From Halomarina oriensis (GTDB taxonomy: Archaea; Halobacteriota; Halobacteria; Halobacteriales; Haloarculaceae): DNA of 64,000 bases. A program made the translations under genes and the position numbers. The notes beneath the pieces were generated by a model. It searched no databases and had not been told where the DNA came from. It saw nothing but the letters and a program-made list of their open reading frames with translations. The stretch's first letter is position 1. Every line of letters starts with the position of its first letter. The stretch covers positions 130,899 to 194,898 of the forward strand of contig NZ_WSZK01000023.1 of the NCBI RefSeq assembly GCF_009791395.1, written 5' to 3'. Positions 25,528 through 34,056 of the stretch are shown piece by piece.

Positions 25528-26483
25528 GCGACGCCGACCCCACTCCCGACGAATCGGACGCGAACGGGGCCGACGCCACCGGGACGGCCGAGAGCGAGCA
25601 CGACGGATACGAGCGCGAGCGACCCTGTACGGACTGTGTCGTCGAGTTGCGCGGCGTCACCAAGGAGTACCGCTCGGCCAGCGAGACGGTCGTGGCGCTC
25701 GACGACGTCGACTTCACCGTCCGGCCCGGCGAGTTCGTCGCCGTCGTCGGCCCCTCCGGGTCCGGGAAGTCGACGATGCTCAACGTGCTCGGGCTACTCG
25801 ACGTGCCCACCCGCGGCGAGCAGTACCTCCAGGGCGGCGACGTCACCGACCTGAGCGACGAAGAGCAGACCGACGCCCGCAAGCGCGCCATCGGGTTCGT
25901 CTTCCAGGACTTCCACCTCATCCCGACGCTGACCGCCACCGAGAACGTCGAACTGCCGACGCTGTTCGACGGCGAAATCGCCGGAACGACCGGCCGACGC
26001 GCCGCGCCGAACGGTGGCACTGGGACGGAGGCGACCGATGGGCACGACACGGACGGCGCGGACGAGGACCCCGAAGCCCGCGCACGTGACCTGCTCTCCC
26101 GCGTCGGACTGGGCGAACGCCTCGACCACGACCCGACACAGCTCTCGGGCGGGCAGAAACAGCGCGTCGCCATCGCTCGGGCGCTCGTCAACCGACCGGC
26201 GCTCGTCCTCGCGGACGAACCGACGGGCAACCTCGACCGCGAGACGGGCACGACGATTCTGGAGGAGTTCCGCCGTATCTGCGAGGACGGCGTCGCGGTG
26301 GTCGCGGTCACCCACGACGACCTGGTGACGGAGTTCGCCGACCGCACCGTCGAACTCGTCGACGGCGTCCTCCGGGAGCGAGCACCGAGCGAGAGCGACG
26401 AGTCGAGCAGCGTCGGCTTCACCGCGAGCGCCGACGGCGGTCGTGAGGACGCCGACGAACGCGACGAGGCGACCGACCGATGA
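25524..26483 (+). CDS. ABC transporter ATP-binding protein (MacB/LolD type)
   Basis: 319 residues. Walker A GPSGSGKST is at 76-84, signature LSGGQ at 207-211, followed by ALVLADEPTGNLD and the H-loop HDD. The long N-terminal (about 35 residues, acidic, with a CTDC pair) and C-terminal extensions are disordered. A low-complexity insertion lies between the Q-loop region and the signature (around 155-185, GTTGRRAAPNGGTGTEATDG), a halophilic feature. The LPTLFDGEIA helix is typical of the MacB/FtsE branch. It supplies ATP hydrolysis to the permease encoded next (four-base overlap). Confidence 0.93.
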   Translation: MSDADPTPDESDANGADATGTAESEHDGYERERPCTDCVVELRGVTKEYRSASETVVALDDVDFTVRPGEFVAVVGPSGSGKSTMLNVLGLLDVPTRGEQYLQGGDVTDLSDEEQTDARKRAIGFVFQDFHLIPTLTATENVELPTLFDGEIAGTTGRRAAPNGGTGTEATDGHDTDGADEDPEARARDLLSRVGLGERLDHDPTQLSGGQKQRVAIARALVNRPALVLADEPTGNLDRETGTTILEEFRRICEDGVAVVAVTHDDLVTEFADRTVELVDGVLRERAPSESDESSSVGFTASADGGREDADERDEATDR

Positions 26484-27610
26484 CCCGACTCCCGTCGGTG
26501 CTGATGGCGCGGCGGAACCTCTCGCGCAACCGCCTCCGGTCGGGGCTGGCGGCGCTCGGTATCGTCATCGGCGTGTTCGCCATCGCCACGCTGGGTATCT
26601 TCGGGACGGTCCTCCAGCTCTCGGCGACGAACGAACTCGGCGGCATCGGCAACCAGGTCATCGTCTCGCCGAACGCCGACACCGGCAGCGACGTGCTCAC
26701 CTCCCGCGACGTCCGCGAGATACGCCGCGCGGCGAGCGGCCGGGGGACCGTCGTCCCGCTGGTCACCGACGGCGGGGTGGTCTCGACCGGTGGCAGCCAG
26801 ACGTTCGCGCAACTCTACGGCACCGAGCAGCCACGCGCACTGTTCGAGGCCCAGTCCGGTCCCCTCCCGGCGGTCCACCGACAGGGAGCTATCGTCGGGT
26901 CGGACGTCGCCGAGACGCTCGGGCTCACGGTGGGGAGCGTCGTCGACATCGAGGGCAACCGCTACCGCGTCGTCTCCATCCTTGCCGAGAGCGACACCAT
27001 CACGCCCATCCAGCCGGACAACGCCGTCGTCCTCCCGCCCGGCGAGTTCGTCCAGAGCCAGCCCAATCAGGTCGTCGTACAGGCCGAGTCGGGGAGCGCG
27101 GCCACCGCGACGGCGACCGAGATTCGCCAGTCGCTCAACGCCCGCACGGAGCGTGTCTCGGTGTTCGAGCTCTCCTCCATCCTCACCACCATCGCGGAGT
27201 TCTTCGCCCTGCTCAACGCCTTCCTCCTGGGGCTGGCCTCCATCTCGCTGGTCGTCGCCGGCGTCTCCATCTTCAACGTGATGCTGATGAGCACCACCGA
27301 GCGCCGCCAGGAAATCGGTGTGCTCCGGGCAGTGGGGGTCAGCAAGGAGGACGTCCTCAGAACGCTGCTCGTGGAGGCGGCGCTCCTCGGTGCAATCGGT
27401 GGCCTGCTCGGGGCGCTCCTCAGCGGCGCTGTCGCCATCGGACTGGCCGCGTTCGTCGAACAGATATCCTACGACGTGGTGTTCGTCCCCCGAAACGGCG
27501 CGTTCCTCGTCGGCGGGTTCGTCTTCGGTATCGTCGTGAGTCTGGTCAGTGGTCTCTATCCGGCGTGGAAAGCGGCCAGCGAACGGCCCGTGGAGGCACT
27601 GCGGGATTAA
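26480..27610 (+). CDS. ABC transporter permease (MacB/FtsX type)
   Basis: 376 residues. One N-terminal transmembrane helix (LRSGLAALGIVIGVFAIATLG) is followed by a large extracytoplasmic MacB-like domain (about 50-225) and three C-terminal helices. The C-terminal block carries FtsX features (RRQEIGVLRAVGVSKEDVLRTLLVEA and SGLYPAWKAASERPVEALRD). With the upstream ATPase and surface protein it forms an operon with four-base overlaps. Family role: mechanotransmission type exporters of lipoproteins, peptides or antibiotics; substrate here unknown. Confidence 0.93.
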   Translation: MTRLPSVLMARRNLSRNRLRSGLAALGIVIGVFAIATLGIFGTVLQLSATNELGGIGNQVIVSPNADTGSDVLTSRDVREIRRAASGRGTVVPLVTDGGVVSTGGSQTFAQLYGTEQPRALFEAQSGPLPAVHRQGAIVGSDVAETLGLTVGSVVDIEGNRYRVVSILAESDTITPIQPDNAVVLPPGEFVQSQPNQVVVQAESGSAATATATEIRQSLNARTERVSVFELSSILTTIAEFFALLNAFLLGLASISLVVAGVSIFNVMLMSTTERRQEIGVLRAVGVSKEDVLRTLLVEAALLGAIGGLLGALLSGAVAIGLAAFVEQISYDVVFVPRNGAFLVGGFVFGIVVSLVSGLYPAWKAASERPVEALRD

Positions 27611-27654
27611 CAGTCCAAATAACGCACATAGCGCCGTGTGACTGGATTTGCCTG

Positions 27655-28137
27655 CTATACGAAATTGCCGACAATCTGCAATAGAAATCCGGTGGCCAGC
27701 AAGACGAATCCCAATACCCTCACAGCGGCCTCTCTCCTGTCCGCGCGCTCCTTGATTGACCTGCGTACCATTCTGTAGTCTACGTCGCTACCAAAGTCCT
27801 TCCCGAGCGCAATCTGTTCGTTCTGATTCTCAACGTCAGTGAACACGTAAACTGATTCAAAGCCGTACCGTGACATCGTGTGCATCCCGACTCGAAGCGC
27901 CCACGCTGAATCTGAAAATTCTACACCGTAGAATTCTTCAAGGAGTTGCAAGATATCTTCGAATCCCGGTTGGTCGTTTCTTAGCCCATTGCCTTCCATC
28001 TCGCGCAATCCTTTGCGAACTCGTTCAGACCACAGTGCTTGCCTGACTCGGGGGATATCAGGGAGTGCGATTACGCCTGCTCCTATTATATCAATTGCCA
28101 AGCCAGCCACGACAAGCGGACCTGAGGCGACTTCCAT
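27655..28137 (-). CDS. Membrane protein of unknown function in an AT-rich patch
   Basis: 160 residues from the ATG at 28137. Hydrophobic segments at both ends (GPLVVAGLAIDIIGAGVIALP, and VLGFVLLATGFLLQIVGNFV near the C-terminus) flank a soluble middle part (about 30-130) with no known motif. Base composition is visibly much lower in GC than the surrounding genome, and the codons used (AAT, ATT, TTC/TTT mixes) differ from neighbours. This suggests recent horizontal acquisition. Not recognised. Confidence 0.6.
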   Translation of the reverse strand: MEVASGPLVVAGLAIDIIGAGVIALPDIPRVRQALWSERVRKGLREMEGNGLRNDQPGFEDILQLLEEFYGVEFSDSAWALRVGMHTMSRYGFESVYVFTDVENQNEQIALGKDFGSDVDYRMVRRSIKERADRREAAVRVLGFVLLATGFLLQIVGNFV

Positions 28138-28160
28138 TTCTCAGTTAATTTGAGAGGGGA

Positions 28161-28168
28161 CTATTAAC
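28161..28168 (-). promoter_or_regulatory. TATA box of the AT-rich membrane protein gene
   Basis: The minus strand reads GTTAATAG, 24-31 bases before the ATG at 28137. Confidence 0.42.
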
Positions 28169-28284
28169 AGTGCCTTTGGTTAGAAATTCACGAATGAAGT
28201 AGATGGCAAAGAACTCTAATCATCAGCCTCGAGGCAAGTGTTGATTCTTCTGATATTTCCCAGTTTCACGACAAATCGCCACAA

Positions 28285-28295
28285 ACTCGCCGGGA
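28285..28295 (+). repeat. 11-base direct repeat of the tRNA-Ala 3' end
   Basis: ACTCGCCGGGA here is identical to 28378-28388, which is part of the tRNA-Ala acceptor/T-arm. It could be a fragment left by integration at the tRNA, but the repeat is short. Confidence 0.4.
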
Positions 28296-28331
28296 CTCCC
28301 GCGAGCGAGTGCAACGAGCGAGGGGGAGTCA

Positions 28332-28384
28332 GGCGAGTCCACTGACCGAAGTGAACGTAGTGAACGAAGGGAAGTGGACTCGCC
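28332..28384. repeat. 12-base inverted repeat using the tRNA-Ala 3' end
   Basis: GGCGAGTCCACT (28332-28343) is the exact reverse complement of 28373-28384, which spans the tRNA acceptor 3' strand and flank; the loop is 29 bases. On the minus strand, past the tRNA 3' end, it could form a long hairpin. Confidence 0.45.
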
Positions 28385-28446
28385 GGGATTTGAACCCGGG
28401 GCCTCTTCCTTGCGAAGGAAGCGATCTGCCACTGATCTACGAGCCC
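28375..28446 (-). tRNA. tRNA-Ala (anticodon CGC)
   Basis: 72 bases. Acceptor GGGCTCG pairs with CGAGTCC (one G-T), discriminator A. D arm GATC-AGTGGCA-GATC. Anticodon stem CTTCC/GGAAG with loop TTCGCAA gives CGC, reading GCG. T arm CCGGG-TTCAAAT-CCCGG. No encoded CCA. Complete cloverleaf, no intron. It lies between the foreign-looking patch and the S10 gene. Confidence 0.97.
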
Positions 28447-28470
28447 GCGCTTTGGAGTATCGCCGTCGCG

Positions 28471-28490
28471 TACTTGTAGCTTCTGTTTCG
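28471..28490 (-). promoter_or_regulatory. Promoter of tRNA-Ala
   Basis: Minus strand: CGAAAC (BRE-like), then GCTACAAGTA as a weak TATA box, 25-34 bases from the mature 5' end at 28446. Confidence 0.4.
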
Positions 28491-28579
28491 GTGAGGCGTG
28501 TGCGGGCCGCTCGCAGGCGGTTCGGGCGACGGAGCCGTCGCTCGTCGGCGTGCTGAAAGAGAGAGAATCGAGAAGAGCG

Positions 28580-28888
28580 TCAGTCCTCGAGGACGATCTC
28601 GATGCTGACGTCGTTGGGCACCTGGACGCGCATCAGCTGGCGCAGCGCCCGCTCGTCCGCATCGATGTCGATGAGGCGCTTGTGGACGCGCATCTCCCAG
28701 TGTTCCCACGTCGCCGTCCCCTCACCATCGGGGGACTTGCGGGTGGGGACTTCGAGTCGCTTGGTCGGGAGTGGGACCGGACCCGACAGAGCGACACCCG
28801 TCTTGTCCGCGATGTCGCGGACGTCGTCACAGATGTCGTCGAGGTCGTCGGGGCTGGTACCCGCGAGTCGGACGCGTGCCTGCTGCAT
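28580..28888 (-). CDS. rpsJ: 30S ribosomal protein S10 (uS10)
   Basis: 102 residues, normal for archaeal uS10. Recognisable blocks: [74 protein letters not shown] and [13 protein letters not shown]. It binds 16S rRNA in the small-subunit head. It lies directly behind EF-1A, with one base between the EF-1A stop and its ATG. This order (EF-1A then S10) is a conserved archaeal arrangement, so the two are cotranscribed. Confidence 0.97.
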   Translation of the reverse strand: MQQARVRLAGTSPDDLDDICDDVRDIADKTGVALSGPVPLPTKRLEVPTRKSPDGEGTATWEHWEMRVHKRLIDIDADERALRQLMRVQVPNDVSIEIVLED

Positions 28889-28889
28889 C

Positions 28890-30155
28890 TTATCGCTCGT
28901 CGACGCTCAGGACCTTGCCGGCGGCGATGGTCTGACCCATGTCGCGGATGGCGAAGCTCCCGAGTTCGGGGATCTCGCTCGACGGCTCGATGCTGAGCGG
29001 CTTCTGCGGCCGGATGGTGACGACTGCGGCGTCACCGGACTGGATGAAGTCCGGGTTCTCCTCGGCGACCTCACCCGACGCCGGGTCGAGCTTCTGGTCG
29101 ATGGACTCGATGGTACACGCGACCTGCGAGGTGTGCGCGTGGAACACCGGCGTGTAGCCGGCCGTGATGACGCTCGGGTGCTGCATCACGACGATCTGGG
29201 CCTGGAACGTCTCGGCGACCGTCGGTGGGTCGTCTGCGGGACCGCAGACGTCACCGCGGCGGATGTCGTCCTTGCCGATGCCGCGGACGTTGAACCCGAC
29301 GTTGTCACCGGGTTCGGCCTGCGGGACCTCCTCGTGGTGCATCTCGATGGTCTTGACTTCGCCACCGACGTCCGAGGGCTGGAACGAGACGTTCGAGCCG
29401 ATGTCGAGCGTACCGGTCTCGACACGGCCGACCGGAACCGTACCGATGCCCGAGATGGTGTAGACGTCCTGGATGGGGAGACGCAGCGGCGCGTCCGTCG
29501 GAACCTGGGGCTCCGGCAGGTCGTTGAGCGCTTCGAGGAGCGTCGGGCCGTCGTACCACGACGTGTTCTCGGAGGCTTCCGAGACGTTGTCACCCTCGAA
29601 CGCCGAGGTGGGGACGAACGTGGCGTCCTCGGAGCGGAAGCGGACCTGCTTGAGGAGCTGGCCGACCTCCTCTTTGACGTCCTCGTAGGTGTCCTCCTTG
29701 TAGTCGACGAGGTCCATCTTGTTGACCGCGATGATGAGTTCGTCGATGCCCAGGGTGCGGGCGAGGAAGACGTGCTCCTGGGTCTGGGGGGCGACACCGT
29801 CGTCTGCGGCGACGACGAGGACGGCGTTGTCCGCCTGGGACGCGCCCGTGATCATGTTCTTCACGAAGTCCTTGTGACCGGGGCAGTCCACGATGGTGAA
29901 GTGGTAGCTGTCGGTCTCGAACTTCTGGTGGGCGATGTCGATGGTGACCCCGCGCTCGCGCTCCTCGGCGAGGTTGTCCATGACGTAGGCGAACTCGAAG
30001 CCACCCTTGCCCTTCTCTTCGGCTTCTTCGCGGTGCTGCTCGATGACGTGCTCGGGGACGGACCCTGTCTCGAACAGGAGTCGCCCGACCATCGTACTCT
30101 TCCCGTGGTCGACGTGGCCGATGACGGCCAGGTTCTGGTGCGGTTTGTCTGCCAT
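28890..30155 (-). CDS. Translation elongation factor EF-1 alpha
   Basis: 421 residues from the ATG at 30155 ([21 protein letters not shown]); a frame extension of four codons is not used by homologues. GTP-binding motifs: GHVDHGKST at 13-21 (G1), GVTIDIAH (G2), DCPGHKDF (G3), NKMD (G4), and SAFEGD at G5. The three EF-Tu domains are complete. It delivers aminoacyl-tRNA to the ribosome. A strong TATA box lies about 52 bases upstream, giving a short leader. The gene is the first of an EF-1A/S10 unit. Confidence 0.97.
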   Translation of the reverse strand: MADKPHQNLAVIGHVDHGKSTMVGRLLFETGSVPEHVIEQHREEAEEKGKGGFEFAYVMDNLAEERERGVTIDIAHQKFETDSYHFTIVDCPGHKDFVKNMITGASQADNAVLVVAADDGVAPQTQEHVFLARTLGIDELIIAVNKMDLVDYKEDTYEDVKEEVGQLLKQVRFRSEDATFVPTSAFEGDNVSEASENTSWYDGPTLLEALNDLPEPQVPTDAPLRLPIQDVYTISGIGTVPVGRVETGTLDIGSNVSFQPSDVGGEVKTIEMHHEEVPQAEPGDNVGFNVRGIGKDDIRRGDVCGPADDPPTVAETFQAQIVVMQHPSVITAGYTPVFHAHTSQVACTIESIDQKLDPASGEVAEENPDFIQSGDAAVVTIRPQKPLSIEPSSEIPELGSFAIRDMGQTIAAGKVLSVDER

Positions 30156-30206
30156 GTATTGGTCCACGCGCAGATGCGCTGTGGCGAAATCTTTTGCCTG
30201 AACCGG

Positions 30207-30220
30207 ATAAAACCATTTCG
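30207..30220 (-). promoter_or_regulatory. BRE/TATA promoter of the EF-1A gene
   Basis: The minus strand reads CGAAATGG then TTTTATC, nearly the ideal haloarchaeal BRE-TATA pair. Transcription would start near 30182, leaving a leader of about 27 bases before the ATG at 30155. Confidence 0.6.
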
Positions 30221-30344
30221 ATACCCGTTGCAGCCCACCCCGTCGCCGTCGTGCGGTTTGGCACGTACTACCACGGACCGCAGGGGGTGCGTTTTTGTTC
30301 CCGTATCAGTGAACGTCTCGGCTATATAGCAGTTTCGCCGGCCG

Positions 30345-31307
30345 TCACGCGTCGTCCGGCCGCGACAGTCGTCCCACGTCGGCGAGGACGGCGGTGGCCG
30401 TCTCGGGGCCGCCGGCACCCCGTCCCGAGATGTTCAGTCGCCCCGCGTGGTCGGTCTCTATCTGGACGATGTTGCGCGTCCCGGAGACCGCGAGCGTCCC
30501 GTGTTCGGGGACGAGACGCGGTCCGACTCGAATCACACCGTCCTCGACGCTCCCGATGAGGCGGACGGTCATGCCGTCCTCGGCGGCCAGCGAGAGCGAC
30601 TCGGTCGGGAGACCGTCGATGCCCTCGACCTCCGCGTCCGCCAGCGAGTAGCCACCGCCGTAGAGCACGTTGGCGAGGATGACACACTTCAGCGCGGCGT
30701 CGGTTCCCTCCACGTCGAAGGAGGGGTCGGCCTCCGCCACCCCGAGGTCCTGGGCCTCGGCGAGGACGTGTTCGTAGTCCAGTCCCTCGGCGGCCATCCG
30801 CGTCAGGACGAAGTTGGCCGTCCCGTTGAGCACGCCGCGGACGGCCGTCACGTGGGCCGGCCCGAGGTCGTCGATGGTCGTCACGGCGGGAATCGCGCCG
30901 CCGACGGTCGCCTCGAACAGCACGCGCCCGGCACTGTCGTGTTCGACCGCTCGCAGGTCGTCGTACCGTTCGGCGACCGGCCCCTTGTTCGCCAGCACGA
31001 CGTGTCGGTCGTGTTCGAGCGCCGCCACCGCGTGACCGTAGCCCGGTTCGGCGTCGCCGAGCGTCGTCGGCGTCGCCTCCACGAGCACGTCGTAGTCGGC
31101 GTCGAGCGCCGCCTCGGGCGCGTCGTCACCGACCACGTCCTCCTCGGACTTGCGCGCGAGCACGCTGTCGGGGGCGAGCGTCTCGTCGTTCGGGGCGACC
31201 ACCGACGACGAGGAGTCCGCGACGGCCACCACGTCGTGACCGTACGACGCCGCGAGGTCCACGACGGCGCGTCCGACCACGCCGGCCCCGACGACGGCGA
31301 GTCTCAC
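30345..31307 (-). CDS. hom: Homoserine dehydrogenase
   Basis: 320 residues; GTG start at 31307 (VRLAVVGAGVVGRAVVDL). The N-terminal NAD(P)-binding loop is GAGVVG, followed by the catalytic/substrate blocks VEATPTT, GGAIPAVTTIDDL, VRGVLNGTANFVLTRM and AEADPSFDVEGTDAALK. Reduces aspartate semialdehyde to homoserine for threonine and methionine synthesis. It has no C-terminal ACT domain; an ACT-type protein is encoded just upstream with a four-base overlap (GTGA). That protein may supply feedback regulation in trans. Confidence 0.95.
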   Translation of the reverse strand: MRLAVVGAGVVGRAVVDLAASYGHDVVAVADSSSSVVAPNDETLAPDSVLARKSEEDVVGDDAPEAALDADYDVLVEATPTTLGDAEPGYGHAVAALEHDRHVVLANKGPVAERYDDLRAVEHDSAGRVLFEATVGGAIPAVTTIDDLGPAHVTAVRGVLNGTANFVLTRMAAEGLDYEHVLAEAQDLGVAEADPSFDVEGTDAALKCVILANVLYGGGYSLADAEVEGIDGLPTESLSLAAEDGMTVRLIGSVEDGVIRVGPRLVPEHGTLAVSGTRNIVQIETDHAGRLNISGRGAGGPETATAVLADVGRLSRPDDA

Positions 31308-31864
31308 GGCGACACCTCCACGAGGGGTTCGACGACGGTGAGTTCCTTCTCGGCGGCCACCTCGCGGAGCGCGTCGAGCACCTCGCGGCCGGTTCCGGCC
31401 TCCGCGTCGAGGCGGACCCGCGCGCTCGTCACGCTGTCGCCCTCCTCGCGGGCGAGGCGCAGCGAGAAGTCCGCGACGGTCGCACTCGTCGCACGTTCGA
31501 GCTGTGAGAGCGTATCCGAGAGGTCCGTGTCGACGAGGTGACCGACGAGGACGACGGTCAACTGCTCGCCGTAGCGGTCCGCACCCGCACGGACGACGTT
31601 GACGCCGTTCTCGCGGAGGGCGTCGACGATGCGCTCGAAGCGCTCGGGCGTCGCTTCGAGGTCCACCTCGACGGGGATGTGGCCACGCGGTGTCAGATGG
31701 CCGCGCTCGTGGAACACCGACAGCAGGTTCCCGCCGTTCTCGGCGATGGGTCGGAGCGCGTTCAACAGCTCTCCCGGCTGGTCGACCAGTTCGAGGCGGA
31801 CCGTGTACGCACGGTCGGTGTCGCTCACCGGACCGTCGAGCGCGCTGCCCGGTTCCTCGCTCAT
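31304..31864 (-). CDS. ACT-domain amino-acid-binding protein
   Basis: 186 residues. Residues about 20-95 form an ACT domain (YTVRLELVDQPGELLNALRPIAENGGNLLSVFHERG), with the characteristic glycine and the effector-binding loop. A second half (100-186) is an alpha/beta region of unclear type (LSDTLSQLERATSATVADFSLRL, EAGTGREVLDALREVAAEKELTVVEPL) that may be a further ACT-like domain. The overlap with the homoserine dehydrogenase gene points to an allosteric regulator of that enzyme or of the aspartate-family pathway. Confidence 0.85.
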   Translation of the reverse strand: MSEEPGSALDGPVSDTDRAYTVRLELVDQPGELLNALRPIAENGGNLLSVFHERGHLTPRGHIPVEVDLEATPERFERIVDALRENGVNVVRAGADRYGEQLTVVLVGHLVDTDLSDTLSQLERATSATVADFSLRLAREEGDSVTSARVRLDAEAGTGREVLDALREVAAEKELTVVEPLVEVSP

Positions 31865-31985
31865 CGGTCGGCCCTCGTGCTACTCATACCTCGTGGGGAG
31901 CGTTCGCCCGGGGAAAAGCGTTCAGTCGGTGCCACCATTTACCGCGTCTCCGACGTCGAGCGTCCACACGCCGTCGGACGCCCAC

Positions 31986-32207
31986 TCAGGGCAACACGCG
32001 GTCGTACAGGTCGTCGATGTACTCGTTGTACTCCACGCCACGCTCGGGGGAACTCCCGAACGGGTTCCGCGAGAAGTAGTACAGACACGACAGCACGAGG
32101 GCGACGGTGAACCCCGTCTGCCCCACGATGGGGAGGAGGACGAACGTCACGATACCGGCGAGCAGGCCCGCCACGAGGAGGTCCAGCAGCTGGTGTGCGA
32201 GAGCCAT
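31986..32207 (-). CDS. Small two-helix membrane protein
   Basis: 73 residues from the ATG at 32207; an upstream ATG at 32234 would add nine residues encoded by unusual codons (GTA, GCA), so it is not preferred. Hydrophobic segments LLVAGLLAGIVTFVLLPIVG and TVALVLSCLYYFSRNPF, then an acidic tail (GVEYNEYIDDLYDRVLP). Function unknown. Confidence 0.55.
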   Translation of the reverse strand: MALAHQLLDLLVAGLLAGIVTFVLLPIVGQTGFTVALVLSCLYYFSRNPFGSSPERGVEYNEYIDDLYDRVLP

Positions 32208-32319
32208 ACGGCGTGCTACGACGTCGAGCGACATGGACCGTTCGTCACACTACCGAGAGCGCGGCGGCCGCTCGCCGGGGTGAGAGTGCCGTCGAGTGAC
32301 GAAGTCGCGCGTCCCCCGG

Positions 32320-32715
32320 TCAGTCGAGGTTGATGTCGGCGGAGTCCGCTCGCGGGAACGTCACTTCGAGGATGCCGTTGTTGAACGTCGCTTTCGCACC
32401 GTGTTCGTCCACGCGCGTCGGGAGGCGGAGGCGCTCTTCGTACTGTCGACGGTCGCTCGCGGCCCCGATGGTCAGCGTCCGTCCGTCGCACTTGATGTCG
32501 ATTCCCTCCTTCTCGACGCCCGGAAGGTCGGCGACGACGTAGACGTGCTCGTCGTCCTCTTCGGTGGTGATGTGCACGTCGTCGCCGAACCCGGCGTCCG
32601 CCGCGGTGTGGACGTCCACCCCCATGTCCGCTCCGATCATGTCGTCCATCATCCGACTGAGTTCACGGAAGATGTCGTCGAAGGGGTCGCGGTCGTCCCT
32701 GTCACGAGGTCCCAT
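32320..32715 (-). CDS. Small heat-shock protein, Hsp20/alpha-crystallin family
   Basis: 131 residues from the ATG at 32715 (MGPRDRDDRDPFDD). The alpha-crystallin domain covers about 40-125: DDEHVYVVADLPGVEKEGIDIKCDGRTLTIGA, and the consensus A-x3-N-G-I-L (ATFNNGILEVTFP). The C-terminal DINLD is an I-x-L variant of the I-x-I oligomerisation motif. Acidic N-terminus. ATP-independent holdase. Three haloarchaeal subclasses exist; I cannot assign one. Confidence 0.92.
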   Translation of the reverse strand: MGPRDRDDRDPFDDIFRELSRMMDDMIGADMGVDVHTAADAGFGDDVHITTEEDDEHVYVVADLPGVEKEGIDIKCDGRTLTIGAASDRRQYEERLRLPTRVDEHGAKATFNNGILEVTFPRADSADINLD

Positions 32716-32853
32716 GCCCACTAGGAAGAATCTCCAACACATGAACTTTCTGTGTACACCTGTCGTGAACGAGCGAGTCCTCGCAGTGACAGCTTCGGCG
32801 ACGAGACGATCGGTGACGACGGCCGACGAGAGCGGTCGGCGGGCGAGGCCGTC

Positions 32854-33867
32854 TCAGAACCCGATGCCCATCGCCTCGTCCGTGCGGGCCATCGACTCGT
32901 CGCGGTCGGCCGCGCCGAGGACGGCACGGACGGCGTCGACGTTCTCCGGGACCACGTCGGACTCCTGGTGGATGGCCTGGAACAGGTAGAGGTCGTCCCC
33001 TTCCATCGAGATAGACTCGTCCCAGATGCAGTTCTCCCAGATGTCCGCGCGCGGTCGGCCGTGGTCCATGGCGAACTCCTTCAGCTTCCCAGCGCCGTCG
33101 ATGGCGTACTTCTCGGGGACGAGGAACAGACGCGACTCCGCACCCAGCAGGTCGCGGACCTCCTCGGCCGTGGGAACCTCCTCTAACTGGACGTTGACGG
33201 AGTGAGTGTGCATCAGCGTCGCCGGCACCTTTATCCCGAGCGTGTCGATACTCAGACTCGGGAAGATAGTGTTGACGTCCGGGCCGTGGTGGCTCGGCAG
33301 GGTGACCGGGTTCGGCAGGATGTCGTTGATGGGTCCGCGACCGGTCTGACCCGGGTCGCCGCCACGGCGGACGAGCGTGACGCGGGCCTTCTGTACCCCG
33401 TACTCCTCTTGCAGGGGCGCGAGCAGACGCGAGAGGCCGGTCGTGTTACACGAGACGACGCGGACGTGGTCCGCGCCCTCGGCCTCCTGGTAGTTCCCGC
33501 GAGCGTTGAACGAGACGTCGACGAGGTCGGCGTCCTCCCCACCCTGGTAGAGCGCTGGCGTGTCGTACTCCTCGTACAGCGCCTTGTTCTCCGCGCCGAT
33601 ACCCGAGGGACAGGCGTCGACGATTACGTCGCTGGCTTCGACGAGTTCCTCGACGCCCCCGGCGACGTCGATGCCCGCCTCCTCGAACAGCGGGAGGCGG
33701 TCCTCGATGGCGGCGTACAGCGGGTAGCCCTTCGAAACCGCCGTCTCGGCCTCGAAGTTCGGGCGCGTCTTGGCGACGCCGACCAGCTCCATGTCCGGTT
33801 GGGCGGCGACGGCGTCCGCGACGCGCTTCCCGATGGTGCCGTAGCCGTTGATGCCCACTCGTATCAT
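32854..33867 (-). CDS. Type II (archaeal) glyceraldehyde-3-phosphate dehydrogenase
   Basis: 337 residues from the ATG at 33867, supported by a TATA box 25-32 bases upstream. NAD(P) loop NGYGTIGKR at 7-15; catalytic Cys140 in VVSCNTTGL; further blocks [21 protein letters not shown] and [10 protein letters not shown]. This is the archaeal-type phosphorylating GAPDH (homologous to Methanothermus/Haloferax gapB), mostly used in gluconeogenesis in haloarchaea. A bacterial-type GAPDH for glycolysis is not in the window. Confidence 0.95.
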   Translation of the reverse strand: MIRVGINGYGTIGKRVADAVAAQPDMELVGVAKTRPNFEAETAVSKGYPLYAAIEDRLPLFEEAGIDVAGGVEELVEASDVIVDACPSGIGAENKALYEEYDTPALYQGGEDADLVDVSFNARGNYQEAEGADHVRVVSCNTTGLSRLLAPLQEEYGVQKARVTLVRRGGDPGQTGRGPINDILPNPVTLPSHHGPDVNTIFPSLSIDTLGIKVPATLMHTHSVNVQLEEVPTAEEVRDLLGAESRLFLVPEKYAIDGAGKLKEFAMDHGRPRADIWENCIWDESISMEGDDLYLFQAIHQESDVVPENVDAVRAVLGAADRDESMARTDEAMGIGF

Positions 33868-33891
33868 GGTCGAAGGTGCCCCGTCGCGGCT

Positions 33892-33899
33892 CATAACTA
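33892..33899 (-). promoter_or_regulatory. TATA box of the GAPDH gene
   Basis: The minus strand reads TAGTTATG, 25-32 bases before the ATG at 33867, indicating a leaderless transcript. The sequence lies in the divergent region shared with the aminopeptidase-like gene. Confidence 0.45.
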
Positions 33900-34056
33900 T
33901 TCCGTGGCTACCACCCTCAAAGCGCCGAGATTCACTCGGAGTCGAGTCAATACCGGCAGCCACTGGCGGGGCGACGGGCGCGTGCTCCGCCGGCCGAAGA
34001 CGGGAGACAGGACCGATGTGAGAAGGACTAACTCCGACGGTCGGCAATCCCCAGCC

